Shown: piece by piece, positions 17,237 through 26,081 of the stretch | How the letters are laid out: each line of letters begins with the position of its first letter | How positions within the stretch are numbered: position 1 is the stretch's first letter | Origin: Serpentinicella sp031432315 | Lineage (GTDB): Bacteria > Bacillota > Clostridia > Peptostreptococcales > Natronincolaceae | Assembly: GCF_031432315.1 (NCBI RefSeq) | Contig: NZ_JAVKGO010000003.1 | Coordinates: 124,001-188,000, forward strand | Direction of reading: 5' to 3' | DNA: 64,000 bases | Notes under the pieces: model-generated | What the model saw: the letters and a program-made list of their open reading frames with translations, nothing else | Told to the model about the DNA's origin: nothing | Databases searched by the model: none | Made by a program: the position numbers and the translations under genes

Positions 17237-17896
17237 ATGGAATTTGCAGAGTTAATTATTCGGATTGCAGAAATTATCGGAACCGTTGCATTTGCAATTT
17301 CAGGTGTAGTAGTTGCAATTAAAAAAGAACTTGATTTTTTAGGGGCTATTGTGTTAGGCTCAATCACTGCTGTTGGGGGAGGTGCCCTTCGGGATGTTCT
17401 ACTGGGTATGACACCGCCTGTAATGTTTCAAAATTATGTTTTTATAACAGTTGCTATTGCCACATCTAGTCTTGTATTTATAATTGAATACTACAAAGGG
17501 GAACTCCTTAATAATAAAAGGAATAACTACATGCAAATTATTAATATTTTCGATGCGATTGGACTAGGTATTTTTACAGTAGTAGGTGTAAATACTGCTA
17601 TTACAAATGGACACAGTGAAAATTGGTTCTTGGTTATTTTTATAGGAGCACTAACCGGTGTTGGAGGTGGGATTTTTAGAGACGTTTTAGCAGGACGTGT
17701 CCCAATGGTACTTCACAAACAGATATATGCTTTAGCAGCAACTATAGGTGCTACACTAAATTATGTACTGTTTTACATCGGGCTGAATATAACATTAGCC
17801 ATGTTTTCTGGCGCGTTGACAGTTATGTTAATACGTTTTCTGGCCAGTTACTATAAATGGAACCTACCAAAAGTAGCACTTAATAAATCCACATAG
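17237..17896 (+). CDS. TRIC/UPF0126-family cation channel protein
   Basis: 219-residue membrane protein built from two repeats of about 90 residues with three hydrophobic segments each, plus a seventh. Each repeat carries the glycine-rich motif of the family: GGGALRDVLLG (about residues 49-59) and GGGIFRDVLAG (about 137-147). Prokaryotic members form trimeric, mainly K+-permeable cation channels; physiological role here is unknown. ATG 17237 is preceded by AAGGAGTTATGAAAT. It is monocistronic and convergent with the YjiH-like gene. Confidence 0.85.
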   Translation: MEFAELIIRIAEIIGTVAFAISGVVVAIKKELDFLGAIVLGSITAVGGGALRDVLLGMTPPVMFQNYVFITVAIATSSLVFIIEYYKGELLNNKRNNYMQIINIFDAIGLGIFTVVGVNTAITNGHSENWFLVIFIGALTGVGGGIFRDVLAGRVPMVLHKQIYALAATIGATLNYVLFYIGLNITLAMFSGALTVMLIRFLASYYKWNLPKVALNKST

Positions 17897-17912
17897 ATTA
17901 ATCATAAAAAGT

Positions 17913-17962
17913 AAAATGGAGGTTTATAAATGATAATTAAATCATTTATAAACCTCCATTTT
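17913..17962. terminator. Bidirectional terminator with 22-base perfect stem
   Basis: Arms at 17913-17934 and 17941-17962 are perfectly complementary over 22 bases around a 6-base loop, with A and T runs at the two ends. It serves the convergent TRIC and YjiH-like genes. Confidence 0.9.
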
Positions 17963-17978
17963 TAAATATAACTAATTG

Positions 17979-19328
17979 TTAAAATATAATATGTGCTACT
18001 AAAGCAACGATTGGTAAAGTGATCAAAGTTCTTTGAATAAATATGATCACTAAGTCTTTAATAGAAACAGGAATTTTTGATCCTAATAACAAACCGCCGA
18101 CTTCAGACATATATATAAGCTGTGTTACCGATACCGTAGCGATTACAAAACGAGTTAACTCACTTTCTATACTTGCGCCTATAACCGCAGGTAAGAACAT
18201 ATCTGCAAAACCAACTACTAAGGTTTGAGAAGCTTCCGCTGCTTCAGGGATACGTAATAAATTCAGTAAAGGAATAAAAGGCATTCCTAGCCAACTAAAC
18301 ACTGGGGTAAACTCAGCAATTATTACAGCAATTGTACCTAAGGCCATAACAATTGGCATAACACCAAACCACATATCTAATACATTTTTCATACCTAATT
18401 TTAAAAATTGAACTAATCCCATTTTTTTGCTAGCTTTTTCTACAGCTTGTTTTAGTCCCCAACTAAACGAGGAAAAACCAGTAGGAGCAGTTTCTTTAAA
18501 TTGACGTGTTTCCGTATTGTAAAAAGTATCTTCCTTACGAGACAAAGGTGGTATACGTGGAATAATAATTCCTGCTACAACCCCTGACAGAATAATGGTT
18601 AAATAGTAAGGGGCAAATAAATGTTGTAAATTAACTTGCGCAAGAACAACTAAACTAAAAGTAATAGATACAGCGGAAAAAGTTGTTCCAATAACCGCTG
18701 CTTCTCTTTTTGAATAATAACCTTCTTCGTACTGTTTATTCGTTAAAATAACACCAATCGTCCCATCACCAAGCCAAGAGGCAACACAGTCGATTGAAGA
18801 ACGACCAGGTAGGGTGAAGAGTGGTCGCATAATTTTGTTAAGTAATGCACCACATAGTTCAAGTAAACCAAATTCAAGTAATAGGGGTAAAAATATACCT
18901 GCAAATAAAAAGACTGCAAATAGTACTGGTAGTAAGTCTAATAATAGTAAGCCTCCAGTATATTCAAACCAAATCCATTCTGGTCCAACTTCTAATAAAG
19001 TGGATAGTGCAAACAAGGCACCAAGTACTCTAGTGATTAACCAAAAAGGAGAAACATTAAATAAGTTCTTTGCATAATCATTATTTAGAATAAAAGCTGG
19101 CTTCATAAATTTAGTAAAAATGCTAATCAATGCAGTAATTGATATTAAACCAGTAATAATGAAAGGTAGTGAGTCAGCCAAAAGATCTTCTACTAATCCT
19201 GAAAATAAAGCAACAGGAATTGTAATTTCACCTTGGAAAGAAATCGGAACCATAAATAGTATAATACCAATAATAGAAGGAACAATAAATCTCAGCAAAC
19301 CATTGATGTTAATTTGATTATTTTTCAT
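17979..19328 (-). CDS. YjiH-family transporter with nucleoside-recognition (Gate) domains
   Basis: 449-residue membrane protein with about ten hydrophobic segments. The stretch around CVASWLGDGTIGVILTNKQY and the later ADMFLPAVIGASIESELTRF are typical of Gate-domain proteins of the YjiH type. Substrate is not established. I start at ATG 19328, where AAAGGGAG lies just upstream on the minus strand; a 30-residue in-frame extension to 19418 has no ribosome binding site and an atypical Cys/Asn-rich sequence. Confidence 0.8.
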   Translation of the reverse strand: MKNNQININGLLRFIVPSIIGIILFMVPISFQGEITIPVALFSGLVEDLLADSLPFIITGLISITALISIFTKFMKPAFILNNDYAKNLFNVSPFWLITRVLGALFALSTLLEVGPEWIWFEYTGGLLLLDLLPVLFAVFLFAGIFLPLLLEFGLLELCGALLNKIMRPLFTLPGRSSIDCVASWLGDGTIGVILTNKQYEEGYYSKREAAVIGTTFSAVSITFSLVVLAQVNLQHLFAPYYLTIILSGVVAGIIIPRIPPLSRKEDTFYNTETRQFKETAPTGFSSFSWGLKQAVEKASKKMGLVQFLKLGMKNVLDMWFGVMPIVMALGTIAVIIAEFTPVFSWLGMPFIPLLNLLRIPEAAEASQTLVVGFADMFLPAVIGASIESELTRFVIATVSVTQLIYMSEVGGLLLGSKIPVSIKDLVIIFIQRTLITLPIVALVAHIIF

Positions 19329-19463
19329 GTCAAAACTCCCTTTAAAAAACTTATAATTATTCAACAAAACTAATTTTAATACGTTTTGCATAAAAATGCA
19401 AGCGTTATTAATTAACAAAAATTATTAATAAAAATATATTTAAAACAGATTGATAAAAAGATA

Positions 19464-19511
19464 AAAAATCAGTCCAATATACTACTATACAGGTATACCG
19501 GACTGATTTTT
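19464..19511 (-). terminator. Terminator of the secreted coiled-coil gene
   Basis: AAAAATCAGTCC (19464-19475) pairs with GGACTGATTTTT (19500-19511), with further AT pairing inside. The 3' arm overlaps the stop codon of the minus-strand gene. Confidence 0.7.
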
Positions 19512-19932
19512 AATTATTTTTTCTAATTGCTTTCTCTAAATCTCTTAATTCTTTTTGTAGCGCTTGATCAAATTCTTTTTGCATTTTTTCCTTAATATCA
19601 TGAAGAATTTCTTCTTTTTCATCATCCATTTGTGCTGTTAACGATAATACTTCATTCTGAAGGGTTTGACGAGCGTTGTTTTTTAGCTCTGCCTCATAGT
19701 TATCTAACTCCTGAGCAATACTCATCTCAAAATCATCTATATGTTGTTTCAATTGAGCTTGGGCATCTTTACCATCCTTTTCTAAAGAAATATTTTCCGT
19801 ATATGTAGTTTCAATAGCTTTAACACGGTTTCTAATCATTTGAAAAAGGTTGTTTTGTGAGGCAAAAACTCCAGATGTAAATGCAAAAATAAGAATAAGT
19901 GCTACTAATACAATTTTTGTACTTCTTTTCAT
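19510..19932 (-). CDS. Small secreted or membrane-anchored coiled-coil protein, unknown function
   Basis: 140 residues. The N-terminus is a classical signal peptide (KRSTKIVLVALILIFAFTS, then GVFASQ, a likely cleavage at VFA-S). The rest is almost entirely charged helix with heptad-like spacing, rich in Glu, Lys, Gln and Asp and free of Cys. I do not recognise a family; it resembles periplasmic or cell-wall helical proteins of the OmpH/Skp look in composition only. It is monocistronic, flanked by the YjiH-like gene on the same strand and the divergent PilX-like gene. Confidence 0.75.
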   Translation of the reverse strand: MKRSTKIVLVALILIFAFTSGVFASQNNLFQMIRNRVKAIETTYTENISLEKDGKDAQAQLKQHIDDFEMSIAQELDNYEAELKNNARQTLQNEVLSLTAQMDDEKEEILHDIKEKMQKEFDQALQKELRDLEKAIRKNN

Positions 19933-20165
19933 TTAAACGCTCCTTTATTTAAAAAAATTACACAAAAATTATTATAGTTTAAATTTAGAACTAATTATAG
20001 AAGTAAAAGTTGGTGCGTTATTCATAATTTAAATGTATTGAGATAATTAAGCAATTAAATGCTACTTATAAAAATTTATGACTAAAATTATTAAAGTAAG
20101 AAATGTAGACAAGTCTTCTTAATAAACTAGAATAGGACTATTTTAAATTAAACTAGGAGGAAGAC

Positions 20166-21266
20166 ATGAATAGTTATCTTCGTAATGAAAATGGCGTTAC
20201 ATTGCCACTTATTTTAGTTATATTCGTTATTTTAAGTATATTATCTATGGCAATAATAAATATAAGCACTGCAGAGCATAGAGAGGTTGTTTATCAAGAA
20301 AATCAAATGAAGGCATACTATATAGCAAGATCAGGGGCAGAAGCAATAGCAGCAAAAATTATTAATGAACCTGAAGTACTAGAACATATATTAGGCAAGA
20401 CTTCAAATCCAAGTACGATTTCCAATGGAGAACTCCTAGTTGAAGTAGAAGAAATTAATTTAAAAGATGAGCAAAAAATTAAAATAATAGCAAAAGGTAC
20501 CGTACCAACTTCAAAGGGCTTAGTTAGTGATGAAGTTACAATAATTCTAAAAAGTATGTGCTCATATTCAGAGTTAAAACTTTTTGAACATGCTTTATAT
20601 GTAAAGAATAAACTCGCGCTAAGTAATCACTCGGAAATACTCGGAGGGGATATTGCTATAAGTTCACAATATGACTCAGTTGAGATAAGAAATCATGCAA
20701 AAATCGAAAAAGAAATTATATATAATGTAAATACAGATTTAAATAAGCTACCAGAATATTTTTCTAGTGATTTTTTTGAATTTGGAATAAGCCCTGATGT
20801 AGAGATAAATACATTTCATGCAGGGGATTTTAATTTAGCTGGCAGTAATACGATTAATTTTAATACAGGTGAAAAAGGTAATGTTTTAAGAGTTTGGGTA
20901 GATGGGATTTTTAATATTTCAGGCAACGCTAAAATGAATATTCAAGGAGAAGGCGTATTAGAATTACATGCAACAGAAGTAAATATAGGAAATTGGACTT
21001 ATGGACCAGAGCAAGCAACAACAATATTCTACATACGTGGAGATGGGAAATCAAGGCTTAGTAACCATAATGAAATAAAAAACACATATATCTATGCACC
21101 AAATGGGAAAGTAGAGGTATTTAATCATACCAATATGTCAGGTTCAATTTATGCAGATGAAATTGAAGTAAACGGGACTGTAACGTTTATACAATTAACT
21201 GGTGAACAATATTCTTTACTAGGAGAAACAGAAATATTAAAATATGAAATTGAAAAGTATGAATAG
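20166..21266 (+). CDS. PilX-like pseudopilin with C-terminal polymer-like domain
   Basis: 366 residues. The N-terminus (NENGVTLPLILVIFVILSIL) resembles the hydrophobic helix of PilX-type minor pilins, with Gly before the hydrophobic stretch and Glu-rich QENQMKAYYIARSGAEAIA after it. Residues about 150-350 are a repetitive beta-strand domain (GDFNLAGSNTINF, FNISGNAKMNIQG, TYIYAPNGKVEVFNHTNM) of the DUF7305 type often attached to PilX domains. It is expected to insert in the membrane and project outside. No other type IV pilus gene is in the window. ATG 20166 has AGGAGG 5 bases upstream. Confidence 0.75.
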   Translation: MNSYLRNENGVTLPLILVIFVILSILSMAIINISTAEHREVVYQENQMKAYYIARSGAEAIAAKIINEPEVLEHILGKTSNPSTISNGELLVEVEEINLKDEQKIKIIAKGTVPTSKGLVSDEVTIILKSMCSYSELKLFEHALYVKNKLALSNHSEILGGDIAISSQYDSVEIRNHAKIEKEIIYNVNTDLNKLPEYFSSDFFEFGISPDVEINTFHAGDFNLAGSNTINFNTGEKGNVLRVWVDGIFNISGNAKMNIQGEGVLELHATEVNIGNWTYGPEQATTIFYIRGDGKSRLSNHNEIKNTYIYAPNGKVEVFNHTNMSGSIYADEIEVNGTVTFIQLTGEQYSLLGETEILKYEIEKYE

Positions 21267-21345
21267 AATAAAATTTATAATTAGAAATAGATTTAGATAT
21301 AAATAATAATAAAAAACTTAGTACTAGATAATAATATTCCTTAAC

Positions 21346-21374
21346 TTGACAAATTTAGAATAGAAACGTATAAT
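21346..21374 (+). promoter_or_regulatory. Promoter of the csoR-like gene
   Basis: Fully consensus TTGACA (21346-21351), 17-base spacer, TATAAT (21369-21374). Start expected near 21381, inside the operator. Confidence 0.85.
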
Positions 21375-21375
21375 G

Positions 21376-21416
21376 AAATTATTATATCCCCTATACTACG
21401 GGGGTGTAATAATTTT
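21376..21416. promoter_or_regulatory. CsoR-type operator
   Basis: A dyad: AAATTATTA arms at the outside and CCCC (21388-21391) / GGGGG (21400-21404) inside, separated by TATACTAC. G-tract/C-tract dyads with a central TATA are the usual CsoR-family operator form. It covers the transcription start, so the repressor would shut its own gene. Confidence 0.7.
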
Positions 21417-21446
21417 ATTATAAACTTTTTTATGGAAGTGATAATG

Positions 21447-21707
21447 ATGGATAATAAACTAATTAAAAAAGACATGTTAACTCGCCTTAGAACTATTAAA
21501 GGACATATCCAAGGGATAGAAAATATGATAGAAGAAGACAAACCTTGCGAAAGTATTTTAATGCAAATTGCTGCTGTAAGATCCTCAATCGATAAGGTTG
21601 GAACAATAATAATTGAAGACCATGCAAAAGATTGCTTATTAAAGGACAACCTTACAAAAGACGAAGTAGATCAGCTATTAAAAACAGTTATAAAATTTAC
21701 AAAATAA
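21447..21707 (+). CDS. csoR: CsoR-family metal-sensing repressor
   Basis: 86-residue all-helical DNA-binding protein of the DUF156/CsoR family. It keeps the Cu(I) ligand set Cys34, His59 and Cys63 (KPCES and EDHAKDCL), which separates Cu sensors from RcnR and FrmR relatives. It therefore probably releases DNA when Cu(I) binds. Start ATG 21447 fits GGAAGTGA better than upstream ATGs at 21432 or 21444. The promoter carries a matching operator. No copper ATPase or chaperone lies within the window, so its other targets must be elsewhere. Confidence 0.88.
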   Translation: MDNKLIKKDMLTRLRTIKGHIQGIENMIEEDKPCESILMQIAAVRSSIDKVGTIIIEDHAKDCLLKDNLTKDEVDQLLKTVIKFTK

Positions 21708-21798
21708 AGAAATATTAAAGATATATTTATGTATGTTTAGTAGCTACAGGAGAACAATATTAATATGAAAAATACCCTTTAAAAAAGTTGGTGTTGAT

Positions 21799-22332
21799 AT
21801 GAAAAAAGCAATTTTCTTTGATAGAGACGGTGTCTTAAACCGTAATGATACCCATGTAAATAAACCAGCGCAATTGGTTTTATACGATGGGGTAAAAGAA
21901 GCAATGAAAACAGCATGTAATGCTGGATTTGATTTGTTTGTCGTTACAAATCAAGGTGGTATTGAATTAGGGCATTTAAAAGAAAAAGATTTAAAAGAGA
22001 TTCACAACTGTTTAGAAGCCCAATTAGAAGGGTATTGTAAAATAAAAGAGATTGTTCATTGTCCTGACTTTAAAAAGCCAAGTAAATGCAGAAAACCTGA
22101 ACCAGGGATGATTTTGTATCTTGCAGAAAAGTATAATGTTGATTTAGAAAATAGCTGGATGATTGGTGATCGAGATACAGATATCACTGCAGGATTAAAA
22201 GCAGGTTGCAAAACTGCTAAAATTGGAAAAGTAGATAAAAGGGCAAATATCAATGAAAAAGCGATTAAAAGTGCTGAAAAAGAAGTAGACTTAGAAGCTA
22301 TTATTAATAAAATTATAGAGAAGCACATATAA
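21799..22332 (+). CDS. HAD-IIIA family phosphatase (GmhB-like)
   Basis: 177 residues. HAD motif I is FFDRDGVLN (nucleophile and acid Asp), motif II FVVTNQGG, motif III is the Lys in KCRKPEPGM, motif IV is GDRDTDI. Cysteines in HCPDFKKPSKCRKPEPG partly retain the zinc-binding loop of D-glycero-D-manno-heptose 1,7-bisphosphate phosphatase. No other heptose gene is nearby, so the true substrate may be another sugar or imidazole phosphate. ATG 21799 lies close to TTGGTGTTGAT, a weak ribosome site. Confidence 0.85.
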   Translation: MKKAIFFDRDGVLNRNDTHVNKPAQLVLYDGVKEAMKTACNAGFDLFVVTNQGGIELGHLKEKDLKEIHNCLEAQLEGYCKIKEIVHCPDFKKPSKCRKPEPGMILYLAEKYNVDLENSWMIGDRDTDITAGLKAGCKTAKIGKVDKRANINEKAIKSAEKEVDLEAIINKIIEKHI

Positions 22333-22446
22333 TAGCTATTGGTACTTTAGGTTTTATATGGTATATTCATAATTGTTGAAAAACTCAACAAAAAAATTGA
22401 TGATACTATATTAATATATAAATATACAAATAAGGAGGAATTTCAT

Positions 22447-22674
22447 ATGGCAAAGGAAGTTGTTGTTTTCACAAGTACTACATGCCCACATTGTTTTACA
22501 GCGAAGGACTATTTAACAGATAAAGGTGTAGAATTTGTAGAAAAGAATATTCAAAAAGATCCAGAAGCAAGAAAAGAATTAATGCAAAAAGGGATTATGG
22601 CAGTACCAGTAATTAAAATCGACGGTGAATTTATCGTTGGGTTTGACAAAGAAAAAGTTGAGCAACTATTATAA
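22447..22674 (+). CDS. Glutaredoxin-family protein (CPHC active site)
   Basis: 75-residue thioredoxin-fold oxidoreductase with active site Cys13-Pro-His-Cys16 and the cis-proline motif AVPV, ending in DGEFIVGFDKEKVEQLL. Length and the CPHC site fit the NrdH/YruB-like small glutaredoxins of anaerobes that reduce protein disulfides or feed electrons to reductases. ATG 22447 has AAGGAGGAATTTC upstream. It is monocistronic and convergent with the chemoreceptor gene. Confidence 0.9.
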   Translation: MAKEVVVFTSTTCPHCFTAKDYLTDKGVEFVEKNIQKDPEARKELMQKGIMAVPVIKIDGEFIVGFDKEKVEQLL

Positions 22675-22688
22675 TAATAAACCAATAA

Positions 22689-22725
22689 AAACAAGGCAGT
22701 CTCCTTTAATGAGACTGCCTTGTTT
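22689..22725. terminator. Bidirectional terminator
   Basis: 15-base arms AAACAAGGCAGTCTC (22689-22703) and GAGACTGCCTTGTTT (22711-22725), followed by CTTTT. It lies between the convergent glutaredoxin and chemoreceptor genes. Confidence 0.9.
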
Positions 22726-22755
22726 CTTTTCTTTTATAAGAAAGTGCTACTTTAA

Positions 22756-24570
22756 TTATATTTGATATTTTTGTAATTCTTTTTTGAAGTTGTTTGTTAA
22801 AGTTTCTAAGGATGAAATATTCGTTGTAAGATCTTTAACCTTTTCAGAATACTGAGTAACCGTAGCACTCATTTCTTCCGAGGCAGCAGAGTTTTCCTCA
22901 GATATGGCAGCTAAAGAGTGAATATTCTGGATAACACCGGTTAATTTATTGGTTTCTGTGGATAATTGTTCAATTAACTTTACAATTATATTTGAAACAC
23001 CAACAATTTCATTCGTGGATTTTTGATTATCCACGGTTACTCTTTCTAAGGTTGTATTACTTTCATCTAAGAAGTTATACTGAGTTTGTATTTCATTAAC
23101 AAAGCCTTCAATTTGTTTTATAAAGAATAGTAGGTTTTGGTTAATTTCACTTACAGCATGCTTGGAGTCCTCAGCTAGCTTTCTAATTTCCTCAGCAACA
23201 ACCGTAAATCCTTTGCCTGCTTCTCCAGCACTAGCCGCTTCAATAGCAGCATTTAATGCAAGTAGGTTTGTCTGGTCAGCTATTCCTTCAACAGTAGAAC
23301 TGATTTCCATAATTTTATTCGCCTGCTCTGATAGGTCTTTACCTTGAGCGTTCACGTTAGCAAAATTATTTTTAACATCATTGATCATGCCAGTAACAGA
23401 TTTTACATCGTTAAAGGAGACTTCTAAATTATTAATTGATGTTTCAAGTTGATTTTTACCTTCCGTTTCTTCTTCCACAATTTTATTTAAAGTTGTAATA
23501 TATTCATCTAAAGTACCTACGGAGCGTTCTGTTTCTTCCGCTTGATGCGTTGCACTCATAGCTACTTCATGAACAACAGAAGCAATAGAATCGGATAATT
23601 CCTTCATGTTTTCAGCGATTAAAGAAAACTCATGAACAAAATTATTCATGTCGTCAGTACCGCCCTTTAGGAATAAAAAGTCTTTTTTAATTGTATCTTT
23701 TGCTTCATTTAACGCATTTAATAGATTTGTAATCGCATCTTGTGTTGTTGGTGTTGTTTTTGAGCCTAAGTCATAGTTTTTAAATTTATCTATTTCTTCA
23801 TGGATGACTTTTGTTGGTTTAATTGCAATAACACCTGCAAGGTATGTAGCTACAAAACTTAAAATAGGGATACCTAGTTTGTAAGGTACACTTAAAGGCG
23901 TATCCATTAAAAATAAAACAGCTAAAAGCATTCCTGAAGGAATGAAGCTTATTTTAAAAGGAACGCTTTTAATAAAACCTAATCCTAGAAGATTTGAAGC
24001 TTTTGTTTTAAAAATCTGATCCGGAGATTTTTCTAACTTAATATTAACAACAACATAATTTTTACCGTCTTCCGTTGTGCCTGTTTCAATAATATCATAA
24101 TCTAAAGATTCATTAAAAAATGCTGCACTACCCTCTAATAAACCATAGAAATAGTCGTACAATCCTCTGCTTGATACATATTTAATTTGAATTTCATTGG
24201 TACTTAATTCTTTTGATATTAAGCGAGGTGGATTAGCACCTTTAATCATTTTAGTTAGCTGTGTATGAACATCATCCATCATCATTAAGAAGCCTTTTAA
24301 ACTATATCTTTCGAAGTAAGATGGAAACCATTTATGGAACGATTCAATATTTTGACGACCAACTTCCCGCCAGATTTCCTTAACCGGTTTATTTGTTATT
24401 TTAGAAATTTCGTTAAATACATTGAAAATCTCTTCATCTGGAATGTCCTGTAATGGTGTAATTACCCGTTCAGTATCCCAATTTACAGCATTTAAAGCTT
24501 TGTTGTAAATTTCAGTACCAAATATTTTTTCAAGACTATTTAACCAAGTTGAAACAACAGTACCTTTCAT
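22756..24570 (-). CDS. H-NOX heme sensor fused to methyl-accepting chemotaxis protein
   Basis: 604-residue gas-sensing chemoreceptor. Residues 1-185 form an H-NOX domain that binds heme through His102, with Pro115 and the heme-propionate motif Tyr131-Ser133-Arg135 (YVSSR). Trp9, Asn74 and Tyr140 are also present, the distal hydrogen-bond set that lets the Thermoanaerobacter (Caldanaerobacter) tengcongensis homologue hold O2. Two membrane segments follow (about 206-222 and 230-250), then a methyl-accepting signalling domain with the conserved hairpin tip LLALNAAIEAA and GFTVVAEEIRKLAE. It should report O2 or NO to CheA. No che core genes adjoin it. The start is ATG 24570, preceded on the minus strand by AAGGGGTGAA. 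Confidence 0.95.
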   Translation of the reverse strand: MKGTVVSTWLNSLEKIFGTEIYNKALNAVNWDTERVITPLQDIPDEEIFNVFNEISKITNKPVKEIWREVGRQNIESFHKWFPSYFERYSLKGFLMMMDDVHTQLTKMIKGANPPRLISKELSTNEIQIKYVSSRGLYDYFYGLLEGSAAFFNESLDYDIIETGTTEDGKNYVVVNIKLEKSPDQIFKTKASNLLGLGFIKSVPFKISFIPSGMLLAVLFLMDTPLSVPYKLGIPILSFVATYLAGVIAIKPTKVIHEEIDKFKNYDLGSKTTPTTQDAITNLLNALNEAKDTIKKDFLFLKGGTDDMNNFVHEFSLIAENMKELSDSIASVVHEVAMSATHQAEETERSVGTLDEYITTLNKIVEEETEGKNQLETSINNLEVSFNDVKSVTGMINDVKNNFANVNAQGKDLSEQANKIMEISSTVEGIADQTNLLALNAAIEAASAGEAGKGFTVVAEEIRKLAEDSKHAVSEINQNLLFFIKQIEGFVNEIQTQYNFLDESNTTLERVTVDNQKSTNEIVGVSNIIVKLIEQLSTETNKLTGVIQNIHSLAAISEENSAASEEMSATVTQYSEKVKDLTTNISSLETLTNNFKKELQKYQI

Positions 24571-24797
24571 AAAAATTCACCCCTTTATTATTATTTATAA
24601 TAGTAAGATTAAATGACATTAATATGTACACATTTACACCTGACCCGAAACACATACACACTACTATTCTATTAAAAATTATATCAAATAAGCGATAAAA
24701 TAAAAAGAAATATATATGTAGCTTTGCATTTTTCCATAAAATAATTAAATTGTGTTATAATATGTATATTATATGACTAATGCAAGTAGGTGATTTT

Positions 24798-24995
24798 TTG
24801 AGTATTTTATTTAATCAAATTTTAAGTTTAATATTAGTTTTAGCACTTTTAGGTGTGCCAGTTGTAATCACCGTGTTATTACTACGTCATTTTTCAAAAA
24901 ACAGTCCTGAGGCGGCTGTTGATAAGGATGATTATATTATTCAAAAAATAAGAGAACTTGAACAAAGGATTGAAGAACTAGAACAAAGGTTATAG
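24798..24995 (+). CDS. Small single-pass membrane protein upstream of trpS
   Basis: 65 residues: one strongly hydrophobic segment (residues about 4-30), a short basic turn (LLRHFSKNS), then a charged helix ending in ELEQRIEELEQRL, a short coiled coil. Start taken as TTG 24798 because AGTAGGTGA lies 4 bases upstream; ATG 24780 would place that site inside the gene. The extended -10 TGT-TATAAT (24756-24761) is upstream. It ends 12 bases before trpS and is probably cotranscribed with it. Function unknown. Confidence 0.6.
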   Translation: MSILFNQILSLILVLALLGVPVVITVLLLRHFSKNSPEAAVDKDDYIIQKIRELEQRIEELEQRL

Positions 24996-25007
24996 GAAGG
25001 TGATATT

Positions 25008-26024
25008 ATGACAACAGACAAAAGGGAAAATAATAAACAAAAGGTGATATTTAGTGGTGCTCAGCCTACGGGAAGTTTAACTTTAGGAAACTACATAGGT
25101 GCAATACAAAATTGGAAAGCTTTAGAGGACCAGTATGAATGCTATTACTCAATTGTTGACCTACATTCGTTGACGATTCGTCATGATCCAAAAGCATTTA
25201 GAAAATCTAATTTATCATTCTTAGCACAATTTTTAGCTAGTGGGTTAAACCCAAAGAAAAATGTTATATTTTTTCAGTCTCATGTGCCTCAACATGCTGA
25301 ATTAGGATGGATATTAAATTGTAATGCTTATTTAGGTGAACTAAATAGGATGACACAATTTAAAGAAAAGTCTGAAACACACAAAGATAATATAAACGCT
25401 GGACTATTTACATATCCTGTACTACAAGCAGCAGACATCCTTTTATATAAAACGAATTTAGTGCCAGTTGGAGAAGATCAAAAACAACATTTAGAGTTAT
25501 CTAGGGATATTGCTATAAGATTTAATAATACATATGGAAAAGTGTTCGAAGTACCAGAAATCCATATGACAAAAGTTGGCGGTAGAATTATGAGTCTTCA
25601 AGATCCTACGAAAAAAATGTCTAAGTCTGACGAAGATGCCAATGGTACCATATTCTTATTAGATGATGACAAAGTAATCATTAAGAAACTAAAACGTGCA
25701 GTGACAGATAGTGAGAATAAAGTTAACTTTAGAGATGAGCAGCCAGGAATTAAAAATTTAATGACCATTCATTCAAAACTATCCGGTATGTCAATGGAGC
25801 AAATTGAAAATGAATATGAAGGTAAAGGCTATGGTGCTTTTAAAAATGACATCGGTGAAATGATTGTTGAATATATACAACCTTTCAAAGAAAAGTACAA
25901 TGAGTATATGACCAATGAAGACTACTTAGAAGCTATATACAAACAAGGGGCTGAACGAGCCAGAGAAAAAGCTGAAGCGACTATGAAAGTAGTAAGGAAA
26001 AAACTAGGCTTAGTTAAGTTTTAG
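25008..26024 (+). CDS. trpS: Tryptophanyl-tRNA synthetase
   Basis: Class I aminoacyl-tRNA synthetase, 338 residues, normal length for bacterial TrpRS. The nucleotide-binding signature is TGSLTLGNYIGA (the TxGN form of HIGH) and the second signature is KKMSKSD. Tryptophan-pocket region FTYPVLQAADILLY and VPVGEDQKQHLEL are conserved. ATG 25008 has GGAAGG 8 bases upstream. No T-box leader is present, so control, if any, is by other means. Confidence 0.96.
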   Translation: MTTDKRENNKQKVIFSGAQPTGSLTLGNYIGAIQNWKALEDQYECYYSIVDLHSLTIRHDPKAFRKSNLSFLAQFLASGLNPKKNVIFFQSHVPQHAELGWILNCNAYLGELNRMTQFKEKSETHKDNINAGLFTYPVLQAADILLYKTNLVPVGEDQKQHLELSRDIAIRFNNTYGKVFEVPEIHMTKVGGRIMSLQDPTKKMSKSDEDANGTIFLLDDDKVIIKKLKRAVTDSENKVNFRDEQPGIKNLMTIHSKLSGMSMEQIENEYEGKGYGAFKNDIGEMIVEYIQPFKEKYNEYMTNEDYLEAIYKQGAERAREKAEATMKVVRKKLGLVKF

Positions 26025-26081
26025 TTTTAATTAGCATAATAAAATAATAAATACTCAATACTACTATTGAGGTGATTTATT

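Noticed and set aside
24996..25007. T-box leader expected before trpS
   Set aside because: Only 12 bases separate the small membrane gene from trpS, and no AGGGTGG-type element or specifier hairpin was seen in 24571-24797.
26034..26063. Sigma-G promoter for the spore protein gene (GCATA, 18 bases, AATACTA)
   Set aside because: Transcription would start inside the GAGGTGAT ribosome site, leaving almost no leader. The match is probably chance.
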